From: Pontiellaceae bacterium B1224
GTDB taxonomy: Bacteria > Verrucomicrobiota > Kiritimatiellia > Kiritimatiellales > Pontiellaceae
Assembly: GCA_029432815.1 (NCBI GenBank)
Contig: JAROBA010000012.1
Location: 1-64,000, forward strand
DNA: 64,000 nucleotides
Direction: 5' to 3'
This document shows positions 32,425 to 41,499 of this stretch, piece by piece. Within the stretch, counting starts at the first letter, position 1, and the number at the start of each line of letters is the position of its first letter. The translations under genes and the position numbers were made by a program. The notes under the pieces are model-generated. The model searched no databases. It saw only the letters and a list, made by a program, of their open reading frames with translations, and was not told the DNA's origin.

Positions 32425-34452
32425 TTATGAGGGCGTCTTCCTGATCCGTAGCATTAAGGTCACGATTGTTCCGCCGTTGTCCGGACGCTCTATTAATACT
32501 TTTCCTCGCATTAACTGAGCCCGGCGCTTCAGAGATGGGGGAGCGGTTCCATCCAGTCCAATGCCGTCGTCGGCAACCGTCAGTGTTAACCGGGTTCCGG
32601 TGACCTGAAGTGTGGAGTGTACTTCGGACGCGTCAGCATGCCGGATAATATTGGTCAGGCATTCTTTGTAAAAAAGATAGAGGTCGATTCGCGTTTTCGG
32701 ATGCAGGTGCTGCAGCGCCTGGTCCGGCGGAAATGAATGCTTGTGGTGAAGGTCCGATAGGAAACGTTCGGCGGTATGCTTCATTTCCTGAATCAGGTTT
32801 GCATGATAGTTCCCGGTGTCGAGCATGTGGGATACATAGCGCGTGGACGATCCGGATGCTTCGGTCAATATGCGTACTTCATCGAGATATTTGATCATCT
32901 GTTCCTGTCGGCACTGATCCGCTTTCTGGAATTCCATTTTGGCCAGGTCGCCAATGAGGCCGATGGCGTGAAGGTTGGCGCCGAGTTCATCGTGCAGGTC
33001 GGCGGCGATCCGCTGCTTGATAGCCTTCATGCGGCGGCGGTGGATAAGCCGCGTTGTAATCAGCCCGGCAACGGCGAAGAGAGTCCCAGTTCCTGAAAGC
33101 CAATACATCCGCTGAAGATTGGTCCGCTGCCGGGCATTGCGCCCGTTTAATGCGTCGATAATCAACGGGCGCTCGGCTTCCAGTGCGTGCCGGCGTGCCA
33201 GCTGATGCATCCATTCCCGCACGGGCAGAATTTCACCATACAAATTACTGCCGTCCGTCAGCGCTTCCGGCGAGCTTTGTATTTTTGCCGGGAGATTGGT
33301 GAGCGTAACCGGTTTGTTTTTTGCCCGGTTTACGCCCTTCGAAAACAGTTCGATTTCTGCATATCCCACTCTGAACAGCGCTGAATTTTCATCGATGGGT
33401 TTTAATTTGGGATCAATGCTTTTCGAGAGCGACCACAGATGCACATGCGGTAGGTGCAGGTTGGGGTCCGGTGTCGGCGCGGTGATACGGACATAACGAC
33501 ATTTGGTTTCCGGTAACCGCCACATCATGATCGGACCGGTTTCAATAATGCTTTCCCGCCGCGTTTCGAGCAGCAACTGAGCGTCCGAAAAGTCAGCATG
33601 CGTTGCGCCCTCAATTCGCAAGTCAAGGGGCATGCCGTAATCGCTGAAATAGGCAAGAGGAACCAGGTCGCTTTGATCCACGGCGTGCAGATGAATTCGC
33701 GAAAGAACAACGGTCTCCCGGAGATCAATGGTCAGCGAGGGCGGCTCGGCGGCGAGGCCAATAAATGCCAGCGTTTTTCTACCTTGGGCGGTGTCCATGA
33801 GATAGGGCATGTGCCCATCGACTAAAAACTCAGGGGCCCAGGCATACGAATGTCCGCGGGTGGAGGTGGAGACGGTTACAGGCCGGTGCAGGGCGACATT
33901 TTCTTCGCCGCTGAAAACGAGCACTTCCGCAAGATGAACAATGAACCTCTCATCAAAACCGCGCTGGGTCAGGAGGGGCGTTTCAATCCGAATCCAGGAT
34001 GCTTCCAGATGGGGGACGGATATAATCAGCGGAGCAATGCGCGACTGAATGTTCGTAATGGTTGTAATCAGCGTTCCGGTTGGATCCTCCGCCGTGCCGG
34101 CCCATATGTGCAGTTCTGCCGGGAAGGCGTCCGGTTTGAATTCAGTTTTGGAATCGCGGCGCAAAACGGGCACCAGCACAATTTCATCAATAGGTTGTTC
34201 CTTCTCGAAATCAATTTTAATCCATTCTGGTTTTTCCGAGGTGTAGTAGGCTTTAGAGCGATATCCGATGGAGCCGCTTCCGCTCCGAAAACTGTAGGAG
34301 GCCAGCGTCTCCAGTTCCGCATCAATCGCCTCCAGGCGTTCATCCAATTGATCGGTGGAAAGCGGGGCCGACAGGGCATTTGTTGCCGGCGTTGCCCGCG
34401 AAGAAAAAGCTCCGGCGAATAGGAGTAAACAGACTGTGAGTATGCGAAGCAT
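32425..34452 (-). CDS. Sensor histidine kinase with discoidin-like periplasmic domains
   Basis: A 675-residue membrane sensor. A signal peptide (about 1-20) is followed by a large periplasmic part with at least two F5/8 type C (discoidin, galactose-binding) like modules, one around 45-180 and one starting ENVALHRPVTVS near 184. A single transmembrane helix lies at about 450-468, then a HisKA_3 dimerisation helix with phospho-acceptor H487 (ADLHDELGANL) and a HATPase domain (ADDGIGLDG). The kinase part is NarX/DesK-like and fits the NarL-type partner downstream. The galactose-binding-like modules suggest direct sensing of extracellular glycan or oligosaccharide; this is inference. Confidence 0.92.
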   Translation of the reverse strand: MLRILTVCLLLFAGAFSSRATPATNALSAPLSTDQLDERLEAIDAELETLASYSFRSGSGSIGYRSKAYYTSEKPEWIKIDFEKEQPIDEIVLVPVLRRDSKTEFKPDAFPAELHIWAGTAEDPTGTLITTITNIQSRIAPLIISVPHLEASWIRIETPLLTQRGFDERFIVHLAEVLVFSGEENVALHRPVTVSTSTRGHSYAWAPEFLVDGHMPYLMDTAQGRKTLAFIGLAAEPPSLTIDLRETVVLSRIHLHAVDQSDLVPLAYFSDYGMPLDLRIEGATHADFSDAQLLLETRRESIIETGPIMMWRLPETKCRYVRITAPTPDPNLHLPHVHLWSLSKSIDPKLKPIDENSALFRVGYAEIELFSKGVNRAKNKPVTLTNLPAKIQSSPEALTDGSNLYGEILPVREWMHQLARRHALEAERPLIIDALNGRNARQRTNLQRMYWLSGTGTLFAVAGLITTRLIHRRRMKAIKQRIAADLHDELGANLHAIGLIGDLAKMEFQKADQCRQEQMIKYLDEVRILTEASGSSTRYVSHMLDTGNYHANLIQEMKHTAERFLSDLHHKHSFPPDQALQHLHPKTRIDLYLFYKECLTNIIRHADASEVHSTLQVTGTRLTLTVADDGIGLDGTAPPSLKRRAQLMRGKVLIERPDNGGTIVTLMLRIRKTPS

Positions 34453-34608
34453 GATTGGCGTTATACGCCCCCGAGCGAAATTGTTCAGGTTCTAATTTCC
34501 CCCGTAATTGAGGGGAATGACAATAGGTTTCTTTTCGGGCAACCTTTCAGCTGATTTAAATAGTGGCTCGGAAGATTGGACCAGAGCTGAAACTACGACT
34601 GAGGAAGC

Positions 34609-36888
34609 ATGATGAAACAGAGTATTTATCAGCGAGGAATTTTGGCTGCGGGACTATTGATGGGGATTGCTGCATGTACGACGGCAGAAGAGAGCGTGGC
34701 TATCGATTGGCCGGAATACATGGCAATGCAGGATCAGCATTTTGAGCGCGTGCCGCAGCTTTGGGACGAGGCGCCTTTTGTTGGTAACGGGGTGATGGGT
34801 TCCATGATTTTCCAAACCTCGGAAAATCAATTGACCATCCAGATCGGCCGCGGCGATGTCCAGGAGCATCGAACCGAGTCGGGTAAGCACCAGGCGAATA
34901 ATGTGCTTCCGGATTCCTCGCGTCTTCCGGTTGGCTATTTTACGCTCGATACCGTCGGAAAAATTGAAGACTGTGATTTGCGTCTGAACCTGTGGGATGC
35001 AGAAATTACCGGAACCATTACGACAGATCGTGGTGAACTGGAGATTCTGGCCTTTATTCATTCTGAGCGAAATCTGTTGGTCGTAAAAACCACGGCGGAT
35101 TTAAAGGAAGCCGGGTTTTCCTATGCCTGGCATCCGGAAGAAGCGTTCTGCCCGCGGGTGAAAGGGAAGCGGAAGGGCGGCGGAGCATATCGTCCGTTAT
35201 ATGATGGAAATCCCGAGCCGGTTATTACAGAGGGCAAAGAAATCAGTACCTGTGTGCAGCCGCTGAGCGGCGGCGGTTTAACCGCGACGGTCTGGTCGAT
35301 TGTTGAAAAGGGGAAGACCAAAACGCTGCTGGCCAGCGTGGGGCATACGTATCCGGAACTCAATGCGCTGGAGCTGGCTACGGCCGATGTGCAGTTTGGG
35401 AAGAAAGCATCGCTGGACAATTTATTGAAAACGCATCGTGTTTGGTGGAATACATTTTATCCAAAGAGTTTTGTCTCCTTGCCGGATGCCAAAATGGAGA
35501 GTTTTTATTGGGCGCAGAATTATAAGATGGCGGCGGCTACCAAGGGCGGGCAGGTGATTGCCGACAATCAGGGCGTGTGGATGCAGCCGGAAACGGGGTG
35601 GCCGGGCGTCTGGTGGAACCTCAATGTGCAACTGGCCTATTCGCATATGCTGCCGGCCAATCATCCGGAGCTGTCGGAAGGGCTGGTGAACAGACTGCAC
35701 AAGTATCGCGATAACCTCGCAAAGAATGTGCCGGAGCATATGCAGCATGATGCTGCGGCCATCAACACGGTTTCGGGGCAGGAACTGATTTCGCCGGTGC
35801 GCGATCCGAGCATTCAATCGAGCCGCGGCGTCACGACCGGTAATCTGACGTGGGCGATGCACAATGCCTACATGCAGTATCGCTACACGATGGATGATGA
35901 AATGCTGCGCGAAAAGATCTTCCCGCTGCTGAAACGCTCCGTCAATTTTTACCGCCACTTCATGTTTGAAGGCGAAGACGGAATGCTGCACCTGCCGGAA
36001 ACCAGCTCCCCGGAATATGGTGATGTCGAGGACTGTAGTTATGATCTCGCGCTACTGCGCTGGGGGTGTGAAACGCTGATCGAAATTTGCGGGGTTCTCG
36101 GTATCGATGATCCGCTGATTCCGGAATGGCAGAACATTCTGGATCATCTCACGCCGTATCCGGTGGATGAAACCGGTTTTATGATCGGGAAAAATATGCC
36201 GTATGCACGGTCGCACCGCCATTATTCCCATTTGATGATGCTTTACCCACTGGGCATGATGGACCTGGATGATCCCGCGCAACGCGAGCTGGCTTTGAAA
36301 TCCGTAAAACATTGGCAGAGCTATCCGGATGCACTGGCCGGCTATTCCTATACCGGTTCATCTTCCATGTATTCCCTGTTTGGTGACGGCGAAACGGCAG
36401 AACAGCGCCTGCAGGATTTCTTTAATGACAAGCTGCTGCCGAACACGTTCTACAAAGAGGGGTCTCCGGTCATCGAAACGCCGCCGGCCGGAGCGCGATC
36501 CATTCTTGATATGCTGATCCAGAGCTGGAATGGAAAGATTCAGGTCTTCCCGGCCGTTCCGGAAAAATGGAAAGATGTTTCCTTTGCCAACCTGCGTGCG
36601 GAAGGCGCCTTTCTGGTGAGCGCGGTTCGTGAAAATGGACGTACCGTTTTTGTGTCGGTGAAGAGTCTTGCAGGAGAACCGCTACGCGTGCAGTCTGGTA
36701 TGACTGGTGCGCTAAAGGTGACGGGTGTCGATCCATCTGTTGTAACCGATCTCGGAGGCGGTGTGGTGGAAGTTGATCTGCCGAAGGGAGCGACGGTTAC
36801 GCTGTCGGCTATGGACTACACTGGCGATTTTGCCATCAAGCCGGTTGAAAAAACACTCCACGCCGATTGGCACTGGGGGGTGAAATAG
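34609..36888 (+). CDS. GH95-like lipoprotein, divergent member
   Basis: A 759-residue protein with a lipoprotein signal (lipobox GIAAC, Cys near residue 24), so it is probably membrane-anchored. The body follows GH95 architecture (APFVGNGVMGSMIF at the start, then an alpha/alpha barrel and C-terminal beta-domain). Compared with the GH95 enzyme at 2404, the NxN pair (NLNVQL) and SPE (TSSPEYG) are kept, but the catalytic Asp of QIDGNFG aligns with Glu in VIETPPAG. Activity may therefore differ from a true fucosidase. GAGGA lies before ATGATG; ATG 34612 has the better spacing. It is divergent from the two-component genes. Confidence 0.82.
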   Translation: MMKQSIYQRGILAAGLLMGIAACTTAEESVAIDWPEYMAMQDQHFERVPQLWDEAPFVGNGVMGSMIFQTSENQLTIQIGRGDVQEHRTESGKHQANNVLPDSSRLPVGYFTLDTVGKIEDCDLRLNLWDAEITGTITTDRGELEILAFIHSERNLLVVKTTADLKEAGFSYAWHPEEAFCPRVKGKRKGGGAYRPLYDGNPEPVITEGKEISTCVQPLSGGGLTATVWSIVEKGKTKTLLASVGHTYPELNALELATADVQFGKKASLDNLLKTHRVWWNTFYPKSFVSLPDAKMESFYWAQNYKMAAATKGGQVIADNQGVWMQPETGWPGVWWNLNVQLAYSHMLPANHPELSEGLVNRLHKYRDNLAKNVPEHMQHDAAAINTVSGQELISPVRDPSIQSSRGVTTGNLTWAMHNAYMQYRYTMDDEMLREKIFPLLKRSVNFYRHFMFEGEDGMLHLPETSSPEYGDVEDCSYDLALLRWGCETLIEICGVLGIDDPLIPEWQNILDHLTPYPVDETGFMIGKNMPYARSHRHYSHLMMLYPLGMMDLDDPAQRELALKSVKHWQSYPDALAGYSYTGSSSMYSLFGDGETAEQRLQDFFNDKLLPNTFYKEGSPVIETPPAGARSILDMLIQSWNGKIQVFPAVPEKWKDVSFANLRAEGAFLVSAVRENGRTVFVSVKSLAGEPLRVQSGMTGALKVTGVDPSVVTDLGGGVVEVDLPKGATVTLSAMDYTGDFAIKPVEKTLHADWHWGVK

Positions 36889-36913
36889 AACAAATATTTA
36901 CGAGGAAAGATGA

Positions 36914-39898
36914 ATGCCAAACCTGATTAAGTCACTGTTGGTCGGACTGCTTATCGTACAGCGTGTTGTAGGAAACCCGGTCACAGTGGATTCGCTCGAT
37001 GAGTTGATGCCGTATCTGAGTCAGGACAATGTGAATCTCGTCATGAAGCCTGGCGTCTACACCATTACGGCCGAAGATGCGAAGGCTGGGAAATTCGGCA
37101 GCGATACGTTTCAGGATTGGTGTAAAACGCTGCTGCCGTTTTCGGGGTCCGACAGCACGTATGACTTTACCGACGTGACCCTGAAGGTGGAGACCGGCGT
37201 TTTCCAATCCCTGGGAAAATTTGACATCTTTGAGCTGCAGACGACGGGCAATAACATCGTTATCAAAAATCTGAAGATTGAGGATGTCGGATCGGTGTAT
37301 GATGCACCGACCAAAGGGGCGCTGGGGATTGTGATGGATGGATCGCACAACCGGCTGGATGGGGTGCATCTTTCGACGAAAGGCTCCTATCCCTACGGCT
37401 ATGGCGAAGCGTTCGGCAAAGGCGGACAGAATGTCGTCCGGCATATGAAGCATTGCGGCATTCTGGTGCGCGGGTTATCGAACCACGTGAAGGACTGCAC
37501 GATCATTCACCGCTGTTTCGGCCACGCCCTTTTCATGCAGGGGGCGGATCAGCCCGTGATTGAAGGGTGTTATATCGAGGGCGAAATGCGCGCCACGGAT
37601 GACATGCTGGCGGAGAAGGGAACCGGTTCCATCGCCGACAAGGTGAACTTCATGACCTATTTCGGCTACCCGATTCCGCCGGGCTATGCCATGTGCACCG
37701 GCGAGGAGGGTATTCGGGCCTACGACGGCGGGCAGACCTGGATTGACGGAGAAATCATTAACCGCCGGGCCATGAACCCGACGATCCTGAACTGCACGGT
37801 GAAGAATATGCGCGGCGGGGTTACGCTGACGCATGCCGGTGGAAAAAAATATGTTAAAGGCACCACCGCCATCGGTTGCACCCGCGGGTTCGCGATCGGC
37901 TCCGGCGACATTGTGGATTGTTATGCCGACACGCAATACGGCCCGGCGCTCGGCGTGGACTATGATCGGGACAGCGGCATGAATGCCGAAATCACGCTGC
38001 TGCCGAATGAGGGGCCGGCGATCAACGGCCCAGGCTACGCCGCCTTTATTACCGGCAAAAATCATAACATCACCCTGAAAACGAAAGTCCCGAATCCGGA
38101 CCAGAACCTGATGATCCGGATCGGCGGCAATAAACAGAATATTGGCAGTATCGGAAAGGTGAGTAACTATTCGGCCAGCGATATTGTGATTAACAACTAT
38201 ACGGCGCATCCGATTTTGCTGGGCGACCGCGTTGAAAATGTTTCAGGAATCACCGGCGGGCTGGTTACAGACCTTGGGAAAAACAACTCCATCAAGCACG
38301 AACCGGTTAAGCAACTGGAGATTGTGAATGAAAACCCGATTGCGTTGACCGCGGGTGAAGCGGTGGAATTTGAAATCGAGGTTCCAATCCCTGGAACCTA
38401 TTTTCTGGACTATCAGATAACCGCGTCTTCCAATGGTTCCTTTTCCGTCACGGCTGATGGTGAAAAACTGGAAGAGGTATCTTTTACCGTACAAAGCTTG
38501 GATGCACCGGTTCGTTCTGAAAAACCCGTCGCTTTGAAAGTCGGGAAACAGATGCTTGGTATCAGCGCCAACCTGTCGGGAATGAAAATTCAAGGCATTG
38601 ACTTTATTCTGGAACTGCCGGCCACGCCCGTGGTTCCTTTTTCGGAAGTGGTTACCTCGATGGGCGAATCGTTGGGCAAAACGCAGGATACCCATCTGAC
38701 AGTCTTCCCGGGGCAGACGGTTTTGCTGGAACCGGAGCCGGACTTCGGCGGTACTTGGGTGTGGACCGGCCCGAACGGGTTTGTTTCCAATGATCGGAAA
38801 CTCACCCTTTCGAATGTGCAGGAGAACCGATCCGGAACGTATACCGCATCGTTCACCAATGTGGGCGGCTATGAAACGGTGCAGCCCTTCGAAATTGCTG
38901 TGGTCGATCTGCTGACGATCGAGGTGGAAGAGGGCGCAACTGAGTTTGATATCGAGCTACCGTATCCGGGCATGTATGTCTTCGGGGCTCAGGTTTCGGC
39001 GGAATCGGCCGGTGTATTTGCGGTGGCGGTTAATGGCGTTGAGGTGGATCGGGTTGATTTTGAAGCGAGTTCCAGGGATTGGAAAACCGTCAGTTCCGGA
39101 ACGCCGATCTATTTGAAAAGAGGTGCGAAAAAACTACAGCTGACTTCGGCTTCCTATGATTGGAAACTCGACTGGATTAAATTGAAGGCGGTCGATTTTG
39201 TCAGCCCCGCGGTCCTGCCGCTGGTCTATAACACCGGCGGGGATTCCCGTACGTTTTCGGGCGGCGTGCTGGACATCAGCGGCGAAGAGTCTGTGGATGT
39301 TTTTGTGGTGTATCAGAATCGCGGTTCGATGAAGGTCTTCGCCCAGCTCGACGGCGGTACGCCGCGGGCCTTGAACACGGCGCGGCTCAGCAGCTGTCAG
39401 ATGCTTGCTACGGGAACCGGCATTTCCGGAACCACACTGAAGCTGTTGATCGACGGCGGGCGCAATGGCCTTGATCGGGTGGACGGCATTTATATTCTGA
39501 AGTCGCGCGATCCTTTTGCCCGCATCGAAGCGGAGAATTATGACGAAGCCAACGGAACCCGCCAGGAAGAAACGCGGGATGAAGGCGGCGGAAGCAACGT
39601 GGGCTCGATCCGCGACGGAGATTGGCTCAAGTTTGAAAATTTAAACCTCACCGAGGCACGGTATTTCAGCGCGCGGGTTGCCAATATTGCTTCCGGCGGA
39701 TCGTTTGGTGTTCGGCTGGGTTCGCCGGATGGACCAAAAATAGCTACGGTCCGCGTGCCGAAAACCGGCGGGTGGCAGAACTGGGAAACGGTACAGGCAT
39801 CGCTCGACGAGACCGGCGGGATTCACGATGTCTATCTGGTTTTCCGTGCTGAATCCATGGCCGGAAACCTCAACTGGATTGAGTTTTCTCCAGAATAG
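36914..39898 (+). CDS. Parallel beta-helix surface protein with CBM6-like modules
   Basis: A 994-residue exported protein with a weak signal peptide (about 1-21). Residues 25-450 form a right-handed parallel beta-helix (NNIVIKNLKIEDVG, NRLDGVHLSTKG, NHVKDCTIIHRC ... pattern), the fold of many polysaccharide lyases and hydrolases. They are followed by a CBM6/galactose-binding-like domain, an Ig-like domain (TWVWTGPNGFVSNDRKLTL), another beta-sandwich, and a C-terminal CBM6 (ARIEAENYDEANG ... GGWQNWETVQASL) similar to the second CBM6 of the 27013-30714 protein. AGGAA precedes ATG 36914. It is probably a glycan lyase or binding protein; no catalytic residues could be assigned. Confidence 0.82.
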   Translation: MPNLIKSLLVGLLIVQRVVGNPVTVDSLDELMPYLSQDNVNLVMKPGVYTITAEDAKAGKFGSDTFQDWCKTLLPFSGSDSTYDFTDVTLKVETGVFQSLGKFDIFELQTTGNNIVIKNLKIEDVGSVYDAPTKGALGIVMDGSHNRLDGVHLSTKGSYPYGYGEAFGKGGQNVVRHMKHCGILVRGLSNHVKDCTIIHRCFGHALFMQGADQPVIEGCYIEGEMRATDDMLAEKGTGSIADKVNFMTYFGYPIPPGYAMCTGEEGIRAYDGGQTWIDGEIINRRAMNPTILNCTVKNMRGGVTLTHAGGKKYVKGTTAIGCTRGFAIGSGDIVDCYADTQYGPALGVDYDRDSGMNAEITLLPNEGPAINGPGYAAFITGKNHNITLKTKVPNPDQNLMIRIGGNKQNIGSIGKVSNYSASDIVINNYTAHPILLGDRVENVSGITGGLVTDLGKNNSIKHEPVKQLEIVNENPIALTAGEAVEFEIEVPIPGTYFLDYQITASSNGSFSVTADGEKLEEVSFTVQSLDAPVRSEKPVALKVGKQMLGISANLSGMKIQGIDFILELPATPVVPFSEVVTSMGESLGKTQDTHLTVFPGQTVLLEPEPDFGGTWVWTGPNGFVSNDRKLTLSNVQENRSGTYTASFTNVGGYETVQPFEIAVVDLLTIEVEEGATEFDIELPYPGMYVFGAQVSAESAGVFAVAVNGVEVDRVDFEASSRDWKTVSSGTPIYLKRGAKKLQLTSASYDWKLDWIKLKAVDFVSPAVLPLVYNTGGDSRTFSGGVLDISGEESVDVFVVYQNRGSMKVFAQLDGGTPRALNTARLSSCQMLATGTGISGTTLKLLIDGGRNGLDRVDGIYILKSRDPFARIEAENYDEANGTRQEETRDEGGGSNVGSIRDGDWLKFENLNLTEARYFSARVANIASGGSFGVRLGSPDGPKIATVRVPKTGGWQNWETVQASLDETGGIHDVYLVFRAESMAGNLNWIEFSPE

Positions 39899-40055
39899 TT
39901 TAAAGGGAAATCGAGATGGAATAAAAAGGTCTCCGGTGTAGAACAAATGACGAACGGTTGGAGTTTAGACTTTTCACGGGGTCGTATGGGGTATCATAGT
40001 TTGCGCAGATGGATAGAGAGCCTAACTGGAGTTTTTCTTAAGAAAATGAAATCCC

Positions 40056-40715
40056 ATGAAATTTTTACAGGAAGATCTGCTACATCACTTACAGCGGGAA
40101 GAATTCGCTGAGCTATACGCCTCGCTCATCCGCCGCAGCTATTCCAAGGGCGCTTTTATTTGCCACCCGACGAATGATGCAAACCGGATATTCATCATTG
40201 CGCGGGGTCGGGCCCGGGCTTATCTGGGCTACGAGGACAAAGAGTTTAATCTCGGGATTCTGAGCAAAGGCGACATCTATACTACCCACACGCGGGCCTA
40301 CGTGCAGGCTTTGGATGAAATGGAGATCCTGATTACAGATGCCATGACCTTCAGGCGCAAGATGCTGGGTGATCCGGAGGTTGCAAAGTCCATGGTCGGG
40401 GTGCTGGGCAGTATGCTCAGTGCGGCATTCCAGATTATTGAGGGCCTCGCCTTTAAAGATGTCAACAGTCGATTAGCGACGTTGTTGGCTGGCGAAGCGG
40501 CTAATCATGGCATCACCAATGCGAACGGGGAGATCATTATTCAGATCGACCTTTCAGTAGAACAGATTGCCGGTCTGCTCGGCTCCACTCGTCAGACGGT
40601 GTCGACACTGCTCAATGACCTTTCGCGGCAGGGGCTGATCAAAAGACTGGATCGTGGCCGCTTTCTCATTTGCAACCTTCAGGGACTGGAAGCCATTGCC
40701 GCACCAACGCTTTAA
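40056..40715 (+). CDS. Crp/Fnr-family regulator resembling the CO sensor CooA
   Basis: A 219-residue transcription factor: N-terminal cyclic-nucleotide-binding-like beta-roll (IFIIARGRARAYLG), long dimerisation helix and a Crp-type helix-turn-helix (LSVEQIAGLLGSTRQTVSTLL). Over its whole length it reads like CooA, the haem-based carbon monoxide sensor. In particular GDIYTTHTRAYVQA (about 72-85) lines up with the CooA haem segment, so H78 matches CooA His77, while CooA's Cys75 is Thr here. There is no N-terminal Pro ligand. Haem and CO binding are inference from memory of the family, not shown. The Shine-Dalgarno is weak. It converges on a CooS-like fragment 24 bases away, which supports the assignment. 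Confidence 0.8.
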   Translation: MKFLQEDLLHHLQREEFAELYASLIRRSYSKGAFICHPTNDANRIFIIARGRARAYLGYEDKEFNLGILSKGDIYTTHTRAYVQALDEMEILITDAMTFRRKMLGDPEVAKSMVGVLGSMLSAAFQIIEGLAFKDVNSRLATLLAGEAANHGITNANGEIIIQIDLSVEQIAGLLGSTRQTVSTLLNDLSRQGLIKRLDRGRFLICNLQGLEAIAAPTL

Positions 40716-40739
40716 ATGCGCCGCTTTTGATACGTGGGG

Positions 40740-41336
40740 TTATGAATAAGCCACTTCGTCGCAGTAGTAACGGTCGCACCAGTCCTGAGCCAAACGTTTT
40801 TCGTGGATATAGTCTTCCAGCAGGTCGGCATTGTCCATGGGATCGCTGTTCATGCGGATGATCCTGCCGTAAACCAGCTCCTGATCGCCGCCGGGATTCG
40901 GTGCTGACGTCCAGGCCATTTCGGTTAGTGGCAGCTCCCCGATACCGACGGTTGCCAGCTCGGCCTGCTGCATGTAGAAATTGCGCATGTTTGAAGCATC
41001 GGTTTCGAGGTTCATGTAAACAACCGGATGAATGCCAATGAATTCGCAGAGATCGAGCAGGCCGGAGTCGACCTGTTCAAAGAGGGCTGGGTTTTTCTTT
41101 TCTGCCCTTTCCACATCGTCGGCGGCACGGCCCGCAAGGACTACGAGGATATCGCGTTTTATCAGTTCCTGGGCGAGTGGAATCAGTTCTGCGACGGGCG
41201 CAACGCCGGAGAGCAGAGCCGCGATACCGCGGATTCGACCGAACTCGAGCGATTTTAAGAATATATCGCCGTTATCCATGCATAATTTCCAAGGGTCTGT
41301 TTCGCGGAGCTCTCCATTCTGTACGACTGTGTTCAT
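40740..41336 (-). CDS. Short CooS-like (carbon monoxide dehydrogenase C-terminal) domain protein without cluster cysteines
   Basis: A 198-residue stand-alone protein that resembles the last third of CooS, the Ni-Fe carbon monoxide dehydrogenase. RGIAALLSGVAPVAEL, QELIKRDILVVLAGRAA, SGLLDLCEFIGIHPVVYM and DPMDNADLLEDYIHEKRLA follow CooS order. The residues that in CooS hold the C-cluster (Cys in GCNN, in TGC and in MGSC) are absent; at the TGC site there is R70. It therefore cannot carry the cluster. AGGAG precedes the start. It is intact, with no frameshift, so it may have a structural or regulatory role. It converges on the CooA-like gene. Length is about 30% of CooS. Confidence 0.72.
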   Translation of the reverse strand: MNTVVQNGELRETDPWKLCMDNGDIFLKSLEFGRIRGIAALLSGVAPVAELIPLAQELIKRDILVVLAGRAADDVERAEKKNPALFEQVDSGLLDLCEFIGIHPVVYMNLETDASNMRNFYMQQAELATVGIGELPLTEMAWTSAPNPGGDQELVYGRIIRMNSDPMDNADLLEDYIHEKRLAQDWCDRYYCDEVAYS

Positions 41337-41403
41337 ATTTTTCTCCTGTTCATTTTGGTGTTGATCTGGGCGGATTACCGTTATGTGGCGCCCATTCTGC
41401 CCC

Positions 41404-41435
41404 GTCAGGCCAGCGCCGTCTGTCGGCTGGCTGAC
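41404..41435. other. GC-rich hairpin upstream of the CooS-like gene
   Basis: GTCAGGCCAGCGCCG pairs with CGGCTGGCTGAC around a short loop, with one bulged base. It lies about 70-100 bases upstream of the minus-strand CooS-like gene, between it and the LacI remnant. It is followed on the plus strand by A-rich, not T-rich, sequence, so it does not look like a terminator for either side. It could be a regulatory RNA structure or a protein-binding site. Confidence 0.4.
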
Positions 41436-41499
41436 AAAAACGAATAAAAAGAAAGGTGTATGAAATCGGCTTCAAAGGATAGGAGCTGCTGATTCCGGC

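Noticed and set aside
40056-41336. A complete CO oxidation operon
   Set aside because: Only a CooA-like regulator and a CooS C-terminal-like fragment without cluster ligands are present; no CooF, CooC or hydrogenase genes are in the window.
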